Counted from the first letter of the stretch, positions 19,691-29,468 are shown. The stretch: 64,000 nt of DNA from Mycolicibacterium sp. (GCA_020637165.1 JACJWN010000012.1:1-64000); one strand, 5' to 3'. Notes: generated by a model not told the origin, from the letters alone. Translations and numbers: made by a program.

Positions 19691-19879
19691 ATGGCCCGCA
19701 TCAACACCGTCGTCCTCACCGAGGCAGCGATCGCCGCTCACCGTCTCAATGTCGTCCGTCAAGACCCGGCCGTAGTCAAGGCCGCGAAGCTGGCGGGCGC
19801 CGACATCGCTCAAGCCGGCCGCTCCACCGCCAGGCTCGTCCACGAGGCGCACTCCGCTTGGCGACGAACCGCCCACTGA
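19691..19879 (+). CDS. Small hypothetical protein of the integrative element
   Basis: A 62-residue basic protein, Ala-rich and predicted helical, with no motif I recognise. The ATG has a good ribosome-binding site (GGAAAGG at about 19677-19683), and the gene diverges from the XRE-fusion gene across the palindromic operator. That supports a real, regulated gene rather than chance. It ends 30 bases before an inverted repeat. Small genes in this slot of integrative elements are often replication, excision or antirepressor factors, but nothing in the sequence indicates which. Confidence 0.55.
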   Translation: MARINTVVLTEAAIAAHRLNVVRQDPAVVKAAKLAGADIAQAGRSTARLVHEAHSAWRRTAH

Positions 19880-19908
19880 GACGAGCCGACCTCCGACGAG
19901 GCCAGTAA

Positions 19909-19932
19909 TCGAACACGCGCCTACGTGTTCGA
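19909..19932. other. 9-bp perfect inverted repeat near island edge
   Basis: TCGAACACG and CGTGTTCGA are perfect complements around a 6-base loop. It follows the small gene at 19691-19879 and could be a terminator stem (no U-tract) or a recombinase or regulator site. Confidence 0.45.
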
Positions 19933-19938
19933 ACTTCA

Positions 19939-19962
19939 ACTGTCGTCAAAACTGTCGTCAAA
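19939..19962 (+). repeat. Tandem 12-base direct repeat (two copies)
   Basis: ACTGTCGTCAAA occurs twice in immediate tandem at 19939-19950 and 19951-19962, about 60 bases from the tRNA-Ala 3' end. Short direct repeats beside a tRNA are the usual form of integrase arm-type binding sites. That reading is inferred from position only. Confidence 0.5.
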
Positions 19963-19984
19963 CCGCCTGAGCCGGACGAACCCA

Positions 19985-20020
19985 GCAAAAAACCCGAGAC
20001 CATCCGGCCTCGGGTTTTCA
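19985..20020 (-). terminator. Rho-independent terminator of the tRNA-Ala gene
   Basis: A perfect 10-bp stem (AAAACCCGAG at 19989-19998 with CTCGGGTTTT at 20009-20018) around a 10-base loop. On the minus strand the stem is followed by a T-run from the A-tract at 19987-19992. It lies just beyond the 3' end of the tRNA. Confidence 0.85.
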
Positions 20021-20024
20021 CTTG

Positions 20025-20097
20025 TGGAGCTAAGGGGACTCGAACCCCTGACCCCCACACTGCCAGTGTGGTGCGCTACCAGCTGCGCCATAGCCCC
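20025..20097 (-). tRNA. alaT: tRNA-Ala (anticodon GGC)
   Basis: A 73-base cloverleaf on the minus strand. Acceptor GGGGCTA pairs with TAGCTCC plus discriminator A. The D-arm GCGC...GCGC and the anticodon stem CCACA/TGTGG enclose the loop CTGGCAG (anticodon GGC). The T-arm is AGGGG TTCGAGT CCCCT. The CCA end is not encoded. Its 3' end faces the accessory block, the usual geometry for island insertion into a tRNA gene. The gene symbol is conventional and not verified. Confidence 0.95.
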
Positions 20098-20144
20098 AAG
20101 CGCAGTTGAAACTACACCACCGCCGCGTCCGCCTCAAAACCAGC

Positions 20145-21391
20145 TCAGGGCAACTCGCCGGCAGCCTCCGGCCCCAAGGCCCGCGCCGGAGTGTGCGGGA
20201 CCGGCGAGCGGTCACGGGTCTCCGGCGCGAACGTCCACCCCACAGCCGCGACCAGCAGCATCGCCCCGCTGATCGCAAACGCCCACCCGAAGGACAGCTG
20301 CTGGGCGAGCACCCCCACTCCCAGCGAGCCGACGATCGATCCGAAGTCCGACATCATCTGGAACGTGGCGATCGCCGTGCCGCCGCGCGCCTTGCCGATG
20401 ATGTCGGCGACCGCGGCCTGCTGCGGGGAGTTGTAGACACCCGACGCCGCCCCGGCAACCACCGCGAGGGTGAGGAACACCGGCAGGGTGTGCGTCAACC
20501 CCAGCATCGCGGTGGACACCCCGGACAGCGCCAGGCCCACTACGAGCAGCGGCTTGCGTCCGATCCGGTCGGAGATCCGCCCGCTATACATCACCACCGC
20601 CACGTTGCCGGCCGCAAAGGCGGTCAGCGCCAGCCCGGCCACCCCGGCGGGATGGCCGAGCACCTCGGCGACGAACAGCGGCACCAGGGCAAAGCGCAGG
20701 CCGAACAGCGACCACCCGGTCGCGAAGTTGGACAACAGCGCCGAGCGGTAGGCGCGGTGGCGCAGCGCCACCCGCACGGTCACCGCCAGTTCGTCGGAAT
20801 CGGCCGGTGCGGCCAGCGGGGAGTTGCGCAGGCTGACCAGCACAACGGCGGCTGCGATCAGCAGCAGCCCGCCGTAGATGACGAACGGCGCGCTCAAGCC
20901 CAGCCCGGCGGTCAAGGCGCCCACCACCGGCCCGGCGACCGAACCGACCAGAAAGGCCCCGGAGAACAGCCCGGCGACCCGGCCGCGGGCGTCGTGCGGG
21001 CTCATCCGGATCATCAGACCCAGCGCCGAGACGAAGAACATCGTCGAGCCGATCCCGCCGAGCGCGCGGAACGTCAGCAACTGCCAGTAGCTCTGGGCGA
21101 CGGCGCACGCCGCGGTGGACAGCGCGACGATCAGCACGCCACTGACGTAGACCTTGCGCTCCCCCATCCGCTGAATCAGCAGGCCGGTCGGCGGCGCGGC
21201 CACCAGACGCATCACCGCGAACGCCGTGATCACGAAGGTGGCCGCGCTGATGCTCACACCGAAGTGCCGGGCCAGCTGCGGCAGCACCGGAGCCACCACC
21301 CCGTAGCCCAGCGCGATGACCGCGTTGGCGCCGATCAGCGACCACACCTCCCGGGGCAGGCGCGCCTGGCCCGCCGCCCCGGTCGCTGAAC

Positions 21392-21395
<4 letters not shown>
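20145..21395 (-). CDS. Major facilitator superfamily (MFS) transporter
   Basis: A 416-residue protein with about 12 hydrophobic segments. The MFS loop 2-3 signature appears in [14 protein letters not shown] and a second-half copy in [14 protein letters not shown]. Together these indicate a proton-driven exporter of the DHA1 drug-efflux type, although the substrate is not predictable. The GTG start at 21395 overlaps the phosphoglucomutase stop (GTGA). The frame continues upstream inside the neighbouring gene, but that part is out of frame with the real upstream protein and not used. Confidence 0.88.
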
Positions 21396-23026
<1,631 letters not shown>

Positions 23027-23076
23027 GCCCACAATTCTGCCGCCGGGACGCGATACTGAGGCGGTGATTGGTCACG

Positions 23077-23134
23077 CCGAGTGTGCACTGAGGAAGGTTT
23101 TCTCGGCTTTTTACCGCAGTGGACGCACACTCGG
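23077..23134. repeat. Palindromic hairpin element (58 bases)
   Basis: CCGAGTGTGC at 23077-23086 is perfectly complementary to GCACACTCGG at 23125-23134, with 38 bases between; ACTG/CAGT inside the arms can extend the pairing. It lies between pgm and fluC, upstream of both. It is similar in size and form to hairpins in the nuo operon of this window. Confidence 0.6.
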
Positions 23135-23149
23135 TGCACGGTCGTAGCG

Positions 23150-23545
23150 ATGTTCGGCCACGACAACCGGGAACTAGCGGCGGTGTTCGCCGGCGGGGCG
23201 ATGGGGACCGCTGGCCGCGTCGCGCTGGCGATCTGGACCGCCGATCAGCCCGGCCACTGGCCGTGGGCCACCTTCGTCGCCAACATCGTCGGCGCTTTCA
23301 TCCTGGGGTTCGTCACCACCCGTCTGCTGGAACGCCTTCCCCTGACCGCCTACCGGCGTCCGCTGCTGGGCACCGGTCTGTGCGGCGGGCTGACGACGTT
23401 TTCCACCATGCAGGTCGAGACACTGGAGATGATCGAGGGTCGCTACTACGGCCTGGCGGCGGCCTACACCGTCGTCAGCGTCAGCGCCGGTCTGCTGGCC
23501 GTGTATGCGGCCACGGTCGTGGTTCGAAAGGTGGGGTTGCGATGA
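23150..23545 (+). CDS. fluC1: Fluoride-specific channel FluC/CrcB, subunit 1
   Basis: A 131-residue four-helix membrane protein of the Fluc family, which exports fluoride as a dual-topology dimer. The conserved pore motifs are visible: [16 protein letters not shown] (channel Asn) and [15 protein letters not shown] (the GGxTTFS sodium site and Phe-box). A second copy follows immediately, so the working channel is probably a heterodimer. I chose the ATG at 23150; a frame extending upstream runs through a hairpin and is not convincing. No fluoride riboswitch is apparent upstream. Confidence 0.9.
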   Translation: MFGHDNRELAAVFAGGAMGTAGRVALAIWTADQPGHWPWATFVANIVGAFILGFVTTRLLERLPLTAYRRPLLGTGLCGGLTTFSTMQVETLEMIEGRYYGLAAAYTVVSVSAGLLAVYAATVVVRKVGLR

Positions 23546-23573
23546 GCGCCTCCGCGATGAGCCGAGAGCACCC

Positions 23574-23939
23574 ATGAGCCCCGCGATCTGGGCCGGCGTG
23601 ATGGTGATCGGCGGTTTGGGGTCAGTCGCTCGGTTCATGGTCGACCGCGCCGTCGCCCGCCGAGCAGCAAGCTCGTTCCCGCTTGGCACCCTGACCGTCA
23701 ATATCACCGGCGCGGTGCTGCTCGGCTTTGTCACCGGTCTGGCACTGAGCCACCACGCGGCCCTGCTGGCCGGTACCGCCTTCGTCGGCGCCTACACCAC
23801 GTTTTCCACCTGGATGTTCGAAACCCAACGCCTCACCGAGGAGCGCCAGATCCGGCCGGCACTGACCAACATCGTCATCAGCGTCATTTTCGGGATCGCT
23901 GCCGCGGCGGCCGGACGCGAGATCGCGGGGCTGCTGTGA
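23574..23939 (+). CDS. fluC2: Fluoride-specific channel FluC/CrcB, subunit 2
   Basis: A 121-residue Fluc-family protein with four hydrophobic segments. Its motifs FPLGTLTVNITGAVLLGF and GAYTTFSTWMFE supply the pore Asn and the TTFS sodium and phenylalanine-box signature. Paired adjacent fluC genes usually encode inversely oriented partners of a heterodimeric fluoride channel. The ATG at 23574 follows the first gene by 28 bases. The stop overlaps the GTG start of the DUF190 gene, implying one operon. Confidence 0.9.
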   Translation: MSPAIWAGVMVIGGLGSVARFMVDRAVARRAASSFPLGTLTVNITGAVLLGFVTGLALSHHAALLAGTAFVGAYTTFSTWMFETQRLTEERQIRPALTNIVISVIFGIAAAAAGREIAGLL

Positions 23940-25027
23940 CCGATACCTCGCGGAACTACACCTCGCTCAAACTCACCGCCTACTTCGCCGAGCGCGAGCG
24001 CGACGAGTCGCGTTTCCTGGCCGACTCGCTGTTCGACCTGTTCGCGCAACGCCGGGTCACCACCAGCGTGATGCTGCGCGGCATCTCCGGTTTCGGCCAC
24101 CAGCGCTTCATCCGCTCCGACGAGTCGCTGACCCTCTCCGAGGACCCGTCGGTGGCGATCGCGGCGGTTGACACCCCTCAGACCATCAACGCACTGGCCG
24201 ACGACGTCATCGCCATGACCCGGAGCGGTCTGATCACCCTGGAACGAGCCCGCCTGCTCGACGGGCCCGGGGTTGCGGTCGCGCTTCCCGACATCGATGA
24301 CGCGGTGAAACTGACCATCTACGCGGGCCGCAACCGGCGCGTCAACGGGATTCCGGTATACAAGGCGGTCTGCGAGTTACTGCACCGGAACCGTCTCGAC
24401 GGAGTGTCGGTGTTCCTCGGCGTAGACGGAACCTCCCACGGTGATCGACGGCGGGCCCGCTTCCTGGGCCGCAATATCGATGTGCCGCTGATGATCATCG
24501 CGATCGGCAGCGCCGAGCGGGTTCAGAAGTCGGTGGCCGACCTGAAGTCAGTGCTGGACCGGCCGCTGATGACCGTCGAACGGGTCCGGCTGTGCAAAAG
24601 CGACGGGCACCTGGTGGCTGAACCGCCGTCCCTGCCGGATGCCGACGAGCATGGACACCCGCTGTGGCAGAAGCTGATGGTCTTCACCTCCGAGGCTGAT
24701 CGCGACGACGGGGTGCCGATTCACCGCGCCCTGGTGCGCAAGCTGTGGGAGTCCGGAACTGCCAGTGGCGCGACGGTGCTGCGCGGTGTCTGGGGGTTCC
24801 AGGGCGATCGGAAACCACACGGCGACAGACTGTTTCAGTACGGTCGGCAGGTCCCGGTGATGACGGTCATCGTCGACACCCCAGGCAGCATCGCCGCCAG
24901 TTTCCAGATCGTCGATGACCTCACCGCCGGCCGCGGTCTGGTCACCTGCGAGATGGTGCCGGCCCTAGTGGCGACCGACGACGGCCACAACCACGGCACC
25001 ACCGAACTGACCGAATACCGCTACTGA
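23936..25027 (+). CDS. Triple-DUF190 (PII-like) protein linked to fluC
   Basis: A 363-residue protein that looks like three tandem copies of the ~105-residue DUF190 domain, a PII-like ferredoxin fold often encoded next to fluC/crcB. Each copy carries a related core: VMLRGISGFGHQRF near residue 45, VFLGVDGTSHGDRR near 160 and ATVLRGVWGFQGDR near 280. DUF190 proteins may sense small ligands or gate transport, but no mechanism is established. The GTG start overlaps the fluC2 stop (GTGA). The gene converges with a cupin gene and overlaps its end by seven bases. Confidence 0.82.
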   Translation: MTDTSRNYTSLKLTAYFAERERDESRFLADSLFDLFAQRRVTTSVMLRGISGFGHQRFIRSDESLTLSEDPSVAIAAVDTPQTINALADDVIAMTRSGLITLERARLLDGPGVAVALPDIDDAVKLTIYAGRNRRVNGIPVYKAVCELLHRNRLDGVSVFLGVDGTSHGDRRRARFLGRNIDVPLMIIAIGSAERVQKSVADLKSVLDRPLMTVERVRLCKSDGHLVAEPPSLPDADEHGHPLWQKLMVFTSEADRDDGVPIHRALVRKLWESGTASGATVLRGVWGFQGDRKPHGDRLFQYGRQVPVMTVIVDTPGSIAASFQIVDDLTAGRGLVTCEMVPALVATDDGHNHGTTELTEYRY

Positions 25028-25365
25028 GCCTCGCGGCTGTCGGCGAGCACCGTCAGCAGCACCACCGCGTCGGACTCGGCGTGCAATCCGTGACGCTCGG
25101 GCGGGATGACCAGCAGATCGCCGGCCTCGCCAACCCAGGTGTCAAAGCCGGCGGTGACCCGAACCCGGCCTTGCACAACCTGCAGGGTGGCCTGGCCGGG
25201 GCTGTTGTGCTCGGCCAATTCGGTGCCGTCCGTCATCGCGATGAGCGTTTGGCGCAACAGGTGGTCGTGGCCGCCGTGCACCGTGTGAGCCGACCGGCCC
25301 GCCTTGGCCGATCGTGCGACCGCCAGTTGCTCCTCGGCAAGGCGCGTCAGTGAAACACCGTCCAT
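25021..25365 (-). CDS. Cupin-domain protein
   Basis: A 114-residue small single-domain cupin. The beta-barrel motifs are GTELAEHNSPGQATLQVVQG (motif 1, with only one clear His) and GDLLVIPPERHGLHAE (motif 2). Such proteins are often metal-dependent dioxygenases, isomerases or simple sensors. The motif 1 histidine pattern is incomplete, so catalysis is uncertain. Its 3' end overlaps the convergent DUF190 gene. Confidence 0.8.
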   Translation of the reverse strand: MDGVSLTRLAEEQLAVARSAKAGRSAHTVHGGHDHLLRQTLIAMTDGTELAEHNSPGQATLQVVQGRVRVTAGFDTWVGEAGDLLVIPPERHGLHAESDAVVLLTVLADSREAQ

Positions 25366-25380
25366 GATTTTCCTTCCGGT

Positions 25381-25812
25381 TCAGGCCAGCAGCAGGACGC
25401 CACTTATCAGCAGTGCCACTACCTTGACCGCTTCAAACCCTACGTAGACGACGTGGGCGCGGGAGCGGCCGGTTTCGGCGACCGAGGCATCGGCGAGAAC
25501 GGCGTTGGAGCGGCGGGTCAGCGCCGGCCGGACGCCCACCACCTGGGCTCCCAGGGCGGCGACGGCGATGACCAACGCCACCACCGCAGCCGCGGGCGGC
25601 CGGCCCAGCACCACCGCGACCAGCGCTACGGCGGCCAAAACCACCTCGCACATGTTCAGCGCGCGAAAGACGAGCCGCCCGATTCCCAGACCCAACTGGA
25701 TGGTGATTCCGGGCGCCCGGAACTTCAGCGGCGCCTCAAGGAATGAGATGGCCAGCACCATCCCCAGCCAGAGGAAGATTGCCGCCGCGGCCATCGCCGA
25801 CCAGTGGTTCAC
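25381..25812 (-). CDS. Small integral membrane protein
   Basis: A 143-residue protein with four predicted membrane helices (about residues 5-25, 45-67, 72-92 and 122-142) and no catalytic motif I can identify. A GTG start gives MNHWSAMAAAAIFLW. It is encoded 15 bases upstream of the cupin gene on the same strand, so the two may be co-expressed. Function is unknown. Confidence 0.72.
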   Translation of the reverse strand: MNHWSAMAAAAIFLWLGMVLAISFLEAPLKFRAPGITIQLGLGIGRLVFRALNMCEVVLAAVALVAVVLGRPPAAAVVALVIAVAALGAQVVGVRPALTRRSNAVLADASVAETGRSRAHVVYVGFEAVKVVALLISGVLLLA

Positions 25813-25828
25813 CGTGTCCGCCGCGGAG

Positions 25829-26062
25829 CTAGTGCCAATGGCCCGGTGCGCCCCAGTTCGGAACGACGTCGTCGACGTTGGGGATGTACTTCTTCACCTG
25901 TCCGGGAGGCAGCGGGTTGCCGGGAACGCCGATATTCACCCCGGGTCCCGGAATCCCGGGTATCCAGGGATCGAAGGGATCCGCCTGCGCGACTCCGACC
26001 CCCATCGTCAGTGCGGCACCCGCGAGAGCGCCACCGACCAGCATCTTGATCTTCGTGCTCAT
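25829..26062 (-). CDS. Small secreted protein with signal peptide
   Basis: A 77-residue protein. Residues 1-27 form a clear Sec signal peptide (basic MSTKIK, hydrophobic core, cleavage after AQA). The mature part is short and rich in Pro, Gly and Trp (PFDPWIPGIPGPGVNIG). Mycobacteria encode several such small exported Pro/Gly-rich proteins of unknown role. The ATG at 26062 is preceded by a purine-rich GGGAGG at about 26069-26074. A longer reading upstream is non-coding. Confidence 0.68.
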   Translation of the reverse strand: MSTKIKMLVGGALAGAALTMGVGVAQADPFDPWIPGIPGPGVNIGVPGNPLPPGQVKKYIPNVDDVVPNWGAPGHWH

Positions 26063-26160
26063 GCAAACCTCCCGACTCTTGCCGCGGAACCGGCGACGCT
26101 CCGCTCCGGATATAAAGGTACCCGTCAGTGAATCGAGTCCCGAGGCCGAGGAGGTCACCC

Positions 26161-26682
26161 ATGGGAGTTCACCGCGTTGGGATGGCCGCCGCTCTGGCCG
26201 TGGCCGCGCTGCTGGCAGGCTGCTCGGAGAAGAAGGCGTCAGACGGCGCGGGTGCCCCGTCGTCAGCACCCGCTGAGGCCGCAAGCACGACCGCCGCTGC
26301 CCCGCCGGCGCCGACCACCCAGTCGCCGCGCACCGCGAAGTGGACAGCACTGCAGGCCGGCGACTGCCTGGCCGACGCCCCGCCCACCGACCCCGCAGTG
26401 GTGACCGTCACCCTCGTCGACTGCTCGGTACCGCACCTTGCGGAGACCTACCTGAGGGCCGACATTCCCGTCGACGCGGCCCTCAACGACGTCGCCACCA
26501 GCCAATGCGACACCGGTTTCACCCAGTACACCGGGGGTTCGGTCGCTGCCAGCCCGTACACGATCACCTACCTGATCGACTCCGACCAGGACCGCACCTA
26601 CAACAACCCCTACCCAAGCACCGTCATCTGCCTGCTGCAGAGCGCCCAGGGCCAAAGTCTGACCGGCTCGGCACGCGGCTGA
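26161..26682 (+). CDS. Lipoprotein, septum formation (Septum_form) family
   Basis: A 173-residue lipoprotein. The N-terminal signal peptide ends in the lipobox LLAGC (Cys near residue 21), followed by a low-complexity Ser/Ala/Pro/Thr linker. The C-terminal domain has GDCLADAP, VTLVDCSVPHLAET and CDTGFTQY, the conserved Cys pattern of the actinobacterial Septum_form domain. The domain name comes from a proposed link to septum formation, not a proven activity. It converges with the DUF305 gene three bases away. Confidence 0.78.
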   Translation: MGVHRVGMAAALAVAALLAGCSEKKASDGAGAPSSAPAEAASTTAAAPPAPTTQSPRTAKWTALQAGDCLADAPPTDPAVVTVTLVDCSVPHLAETYLRADIPVDAALNDVATSQCDTGFTQYTGGSVAASPYTITYLIDSDQDRTYNNPYPSTVICLLQSAQGQSLTGSARG

Positions 26683-26685
26683 GGT

Positions 26686-27414
26686 TCATCGCAACATTTC
26701 CTTCATGGTGTCGATCTCCTTCTGCTGACCGGCAATGATCGACTTCGCCATCTCCACCGCCTCCGGGTAGAGCCCGTTTTTGACCTCATTGCCGGCCATG
26801 TCGATGGCACCTTGGTGGTGGGTGATCATCTGGGTTAGGAAGAGCTTGTCTGCCTCGACGCCCTGGGCCTTGTCGAGCGCCTCCATATCCGACGGGGACA
26901 TCATGCCCATCCCCGACATCATGCCCATTCCGGGCATCATCGACCCACTGGGCATCATCGACGTGGTCGGCATCATGGACTCCCCCGGCATGTCGCCGTG
27001 GTGATCTGCGCCGTCGTCGTCGGGATCGTGGCCGGACCGAGGCATATCCATTCCGGACATATCCATTGCGGGCATCTCGGTGGGAACACCCCATAGGGCC
27101 AGCCATCCCTGCATCTGCTCTATCTCGGGTCCCTGGGCCGCCTTGATCTGCTTAGCCAGCGCGGTGACCTGCGGGTCGATGCCCTTCTTGGCCAGGACCA
27201 TGTCGCTCATCTCGATGGCCTGCCGGTGGTGCGGGATCATGTGCCGGGCGAACATCACGTCGGCGTGGTTATGCGGCTGGGCCGATGCCGACGCCGGCAG
27301 CGACGCGGCAGTGGACGACGAAGCCTCCCGTTCAGCGCCGGTGCTACAGGCCCCAAGAGCCAGAACCGCGGCCACCACAGCCGATGCCGCAACGGCGGTC
27401 TTGGTCGCTGTCAT
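26686..27414 (-). CDS. DUF305 lipoprotein, Met/His-rich, metal-handling
   Basis: A 242-residue lipoprotein (lipobox LALGAC) with two halves of the ferritin-like DUF305 fold. The N-terminal half has FARHMIPHHRQAIEMSDMVL and the C-terminal half FLTQMITHHQGAIDMAGNEV. Between them lies a Met-, His- and Asp-rich linker (repeated MPxxxMMP and DHHGDMPG) likely to bind copper or silver. DUF305 proteins are commonly associated with copper resistance. The start at ATG 27414 has a GAGGGA ribosome site 7 bases upstream; in-frame starts further up lack one. It is divergent from a two-component system that probably controls it. Confidence 0.85.
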   Translation of the reverse strand: MTATKTAVAASAVVAAVLALGACSTGAEREASSSTAASLPASASAQPHNHADVMFARHMIPHHRQAIEMSDMVLAKKGIDPQVTALAKQIKAAQGPEIEQMQGWLALWGVPTEMPAMDMSGMDMPRSGHDPDDDGADHHGDMPGESMMPTTSMMPSGSMMPGMGMMSGMGMMSPSDMEALDKAQGVEADKLFLTQMITHHQGAIDMAGNEVKNGLYPEAVEMAKSIIAGQQKEIDTMKEMLR

Positions 27415-27516
27415 CACAAACTCCCTCATTCGTCTGCGGGCACCGGCCGTACCCGGCACCCTCGTGCTGTGAGAGCCAGTCTCGGCTGCACCTCTGTAGC
27501 CGAATTAGTGGTTCTG

Positions 27517-27538
27517 TGAAGATCCGGTAAAGGCCGCC
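27517..27538 (+). promoter_or_regulatory. Candidate response-regulator direct repeat
   Basis: TGAAGATCCGG is followed at once by the weaker 11-base copy TAAAGGCCGCC. It lies in the divergent region between the DUF305 lipoprotein and the response-regulator gene. A near-identical TGAAGAACCGG precedes the DUF302 gene. Eleven-base tandem spacing suits OmpR-family dimers. This is inference. Confidence 0.35.
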
Positions 27539-27578
27539 CGCATCCACGTTCGAGCCGTCAGCGCGGCACGATGGACAG

Positions 27579-28319
27579 ATGGCCACCAGCTCCCCGAAAC
27601 CGGCGGACCCGGTCTACCGCGCCCTGGTCGTCGATGACGAGGTCCCATTGGCAGAGGTGATCGCCAGCTACCTGGAACGCGAGCACTTCGAGGTCACCAT
27701 GTGCCACAACGGGACCGACGCCGTAGCGATGGCCCGCGAGGTGGATCCCGACGTCGTGGTGCTGGATCTCGGTCTGCCCGGCATCGACGGGGTCGAGGTG
27801 TGCCGGCAGCTGCGGACGTTCTCCGACGCCTATGTGGTCATGCTGACCGCCCGCGACACCGAGGTCGATACCATCGTCGGCCTCTCGGTGGGCGCCGACG
27901 ACTACGTCACCAAACCGTTCAGCCCCCGTGAACTCGTCGCCCGGGTCCGCGCCATGCTGCGACGGCCCCGCAGCGCATCGGTTCCGACCGCCCAGCCCGA
28001 CACCGAGCTCGAGCCGGCCCGGACGTTCGGCCCGCTGTCCATCGACACCGGCAGCCGACAGGTTTTCCTCGACGGCAACCCAATCGGCTTGACACGCACC
28101 GAGTTCGACATTCTCGCCGCCCTGTCGTCCCGGCCCGGCCTGGTGTGGAGCCGCCGACAACTCATCGAGGACGTGTGGGGCGAGCCATGGGTGGGCAATG
28201 ACCACCTCGTCGACGTCCATATCGGCCACCTCCGGCGCAAACTGGGCGACGACCCCGCCGATCCGCGGTTCGTCTTCACCGTTCGCGGGGTGGGCTACCG
28301 GATGGGCAACAGCCGGTGA
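27579..28319 (+). CDS. OmpR-family two-component response regulator
   Basis: A 246-residue response regulator. The receiver domain (residues ~14-130) has the acidic pair DDE, the phospho-accepting Asp63 in VVLDLGLPG, Thr90 and the invariant Lys112 in YVTKPF. It is joined to an OmpR/PhoB winged helix (residues ~148-243, LTRTEFDIL and RGVGYRM). It is translationally coupled to the histidine kinase that follows (GTGA). The flanking DUF305, DUF302 and His-tailed membrane genes suggest a metal or envelope stress response. Confidence 0.95.
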   Translation: MATSSPKPADPVYRALVVDDEVPLAEVIASYLEREHFEVTMCHNGTDAVAMAREVDPDVVVLDLGLPGIDGVEVCRQLRTFSDAYVVMLTARDTEVDTIVGLSVGADDYVTKPFSPRELVARVRAMLRRPRSASVPTAQPDTELEPARTFGPLSIDTGSRQVFLDGNPIGLTRTEFDILAALSSRPGLVWSRRQLIEDVWGEPWVGNDHLVDVHIGHLRRKLGDDPADPRFVFTVRGVGYRMGNSR

Positions 28320-29431
28320 GTACCCATACCGGCAGGGGCGTCGGGATGCGCCGCCGGTTGCTGGCATCGCAGACCCTGGTTCTGCTCACCGGGGGCCTGA
28401 CCACCTGGCTGGTGGCGCTGGTGGTCGGCCCACCGCTGTTCCGGGAGCACCTGTTGCGGGCCGGGGTGCCAGAGGACTCCCACGAGCAGTTCCACGCCGA
28501 GCAGGCCTACCGGGACGCCACCGCCATCTCCATCGCGGTGGCCATCGCGGTGGCCGCACTGACGGCGTTCGGAGTCACCGCCTACATCAGCCGCCGCCTC
28601 CAGCGCTCGGTCGCCGAATTGTCCACCGCCGCCGGCGCGGTGGCCGAGGGCCGATACGACATCCGGGTCTCACCGCCGCGACTCGGCGGCGAGTTCGACG
28701 ACCTCGCCGCGGCGTTCAACCAGATGGCCGCGCGGCTTCAATCGGTGGAAACCACCCGACGGCAGCTGTTCGGCGATCTGGCCCACGAGATCCGCACGCC
28801 GGTGTCGGTTCTTGAGGCCTACATCGAGGCCGTGCAGGACGGGGTTCGCAACCTGGACCCGAAAACCGTTGGGATGCTGCGTGAACAGACCGGCCGATTG
28901 GTTCGTTTCTCGGCCGACGTCGCGGCCCTGGCCCAGGCGGAGGAAGCCCATGCCACCATCGCCCCCGAGCCGGTCGACATCGCCGAACTCGTCGGGGCCG
29001 CAACGGCGGCTGTCGCAGAACGATACGCGGCGAAACAGGTTTCGCTGACCTCCCGGGTGACGGGCACGACCAGGTTCTGGGCCGACCGGCAGCGTCTGGG
29101 CCAGATCCTGACGAATCTGCTCGACAACGCCCTGCGTCACACCCCCGCCCACGGACACGTCCACGTCGACGCCACATCCGGTGCTGAAGCGGTGTTGTTC
29201 ACCGTCACCGACGACGGGGAGGGCGTTGACGCCGAGCACCTGCCCCACCTTTTCGAGCGGTTCTACCGCGCCGACTCCGCCCGCGACCGGGCCCGGGGTG
29301 GCGCGGGGATCGGGCTGGCCATCGCCAAGGCACTTGCCGAAGCCCATGGCGGGGGTATCAGCGTGCAGAGCCGGGGGCCTGGGACGGGAACGACGTTCAC
29401 CGTGTCGATGCCGATCCGGCCCGTTTCCTGA
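28316..29431 (+). CDS. Two-component sensor histidine kinase
   Basis: A 371-residue membrane sensor kinase. TM1 is about residues 18-42, with a short extracytoplasmic loop of about 40 residues. TM2 is about 63-85 and leads into a HAMP domain. The H-box is GDLAHEIRTPVSVLEAY (phospho-His near residue 160) and the ATP-lid boxes are NLLDNALRHTP, DDGEGV and GAGIGLAIAKAL. The small external loop contains His and Glu residues that could bind metal, but the signal is unknown. The GTG start overlaps the response-regulator stop. Confidence 0.94.
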   Translation: MSTHTGRGVGMRRRLLASQTLVLLTGGLTTWLVALVVGPPLFREHLLRAGVPEDSHEQFHAEQAYRDATAISIAVAIAVAALTAFGVTAYISRRLQRSVAELSTAAGAVAEGRYDIRVSPPRLGGEFDDLAAAFNQMAARLQSVETTRRQLFGDLAHEIRTPVSVLEAYIEAVQDGVRNLDPKTVGMLREQTGRLVRFSADVAALAQAEEAHATIAPEPVDIAELVGAATAAVAERYAAKQVSLTSRVTGTTRFWADRQRLGQILTNLLDNALRHTPAHGHVHVDATSGAEAVLFTVTDDGEGVDAEHLPHLFERFYRADSARDRARGGAGIGLAIAKALAEAHGGGISVQSRGPGTGTTFTVSMPIRPVS

Positions 29432-29446
29432 CCTCGCGATAACTCG

Positions 29447-29468
29447 TCAAGATTGGATGAAGAACCGG
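29447..29468 (+). promoter_or_regulatory. Candidate tandem 11-base response-regulator box
   Basis: TCAAGATTGGA and TGAAGAACCGG lie head to tail upstream of the DUF302 gene. The second copy matches TGAAGATCCGG at 27517 in 10 of 11 bases, suggesting both promoters answer to the same OmpR-type regulator. Confidence 0.35.

Noticed and set aside
19909-19932. Possible mycobacterial LexA (SOS) box TCGAAC...GTTCGA
   Set aside because: The half-sites are present but separated by 12 bases instead of four, so LexA would not fit.
20106-21389. A 427-codon plus-strand frame over the MFS transporter gene
   Set aside because: Antisense shadow. It is extremely rich in Arg, Gln and His with no domain, whereas the minus-strand MFS protein has clear motifs.
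23033-23149. Fluoride riboswitch before the fluC genes
   Set aside because: I looked for the conserved crcB motif pseudoknot and ligand-site bases and did not see them. The gap holds only the hairpin element.
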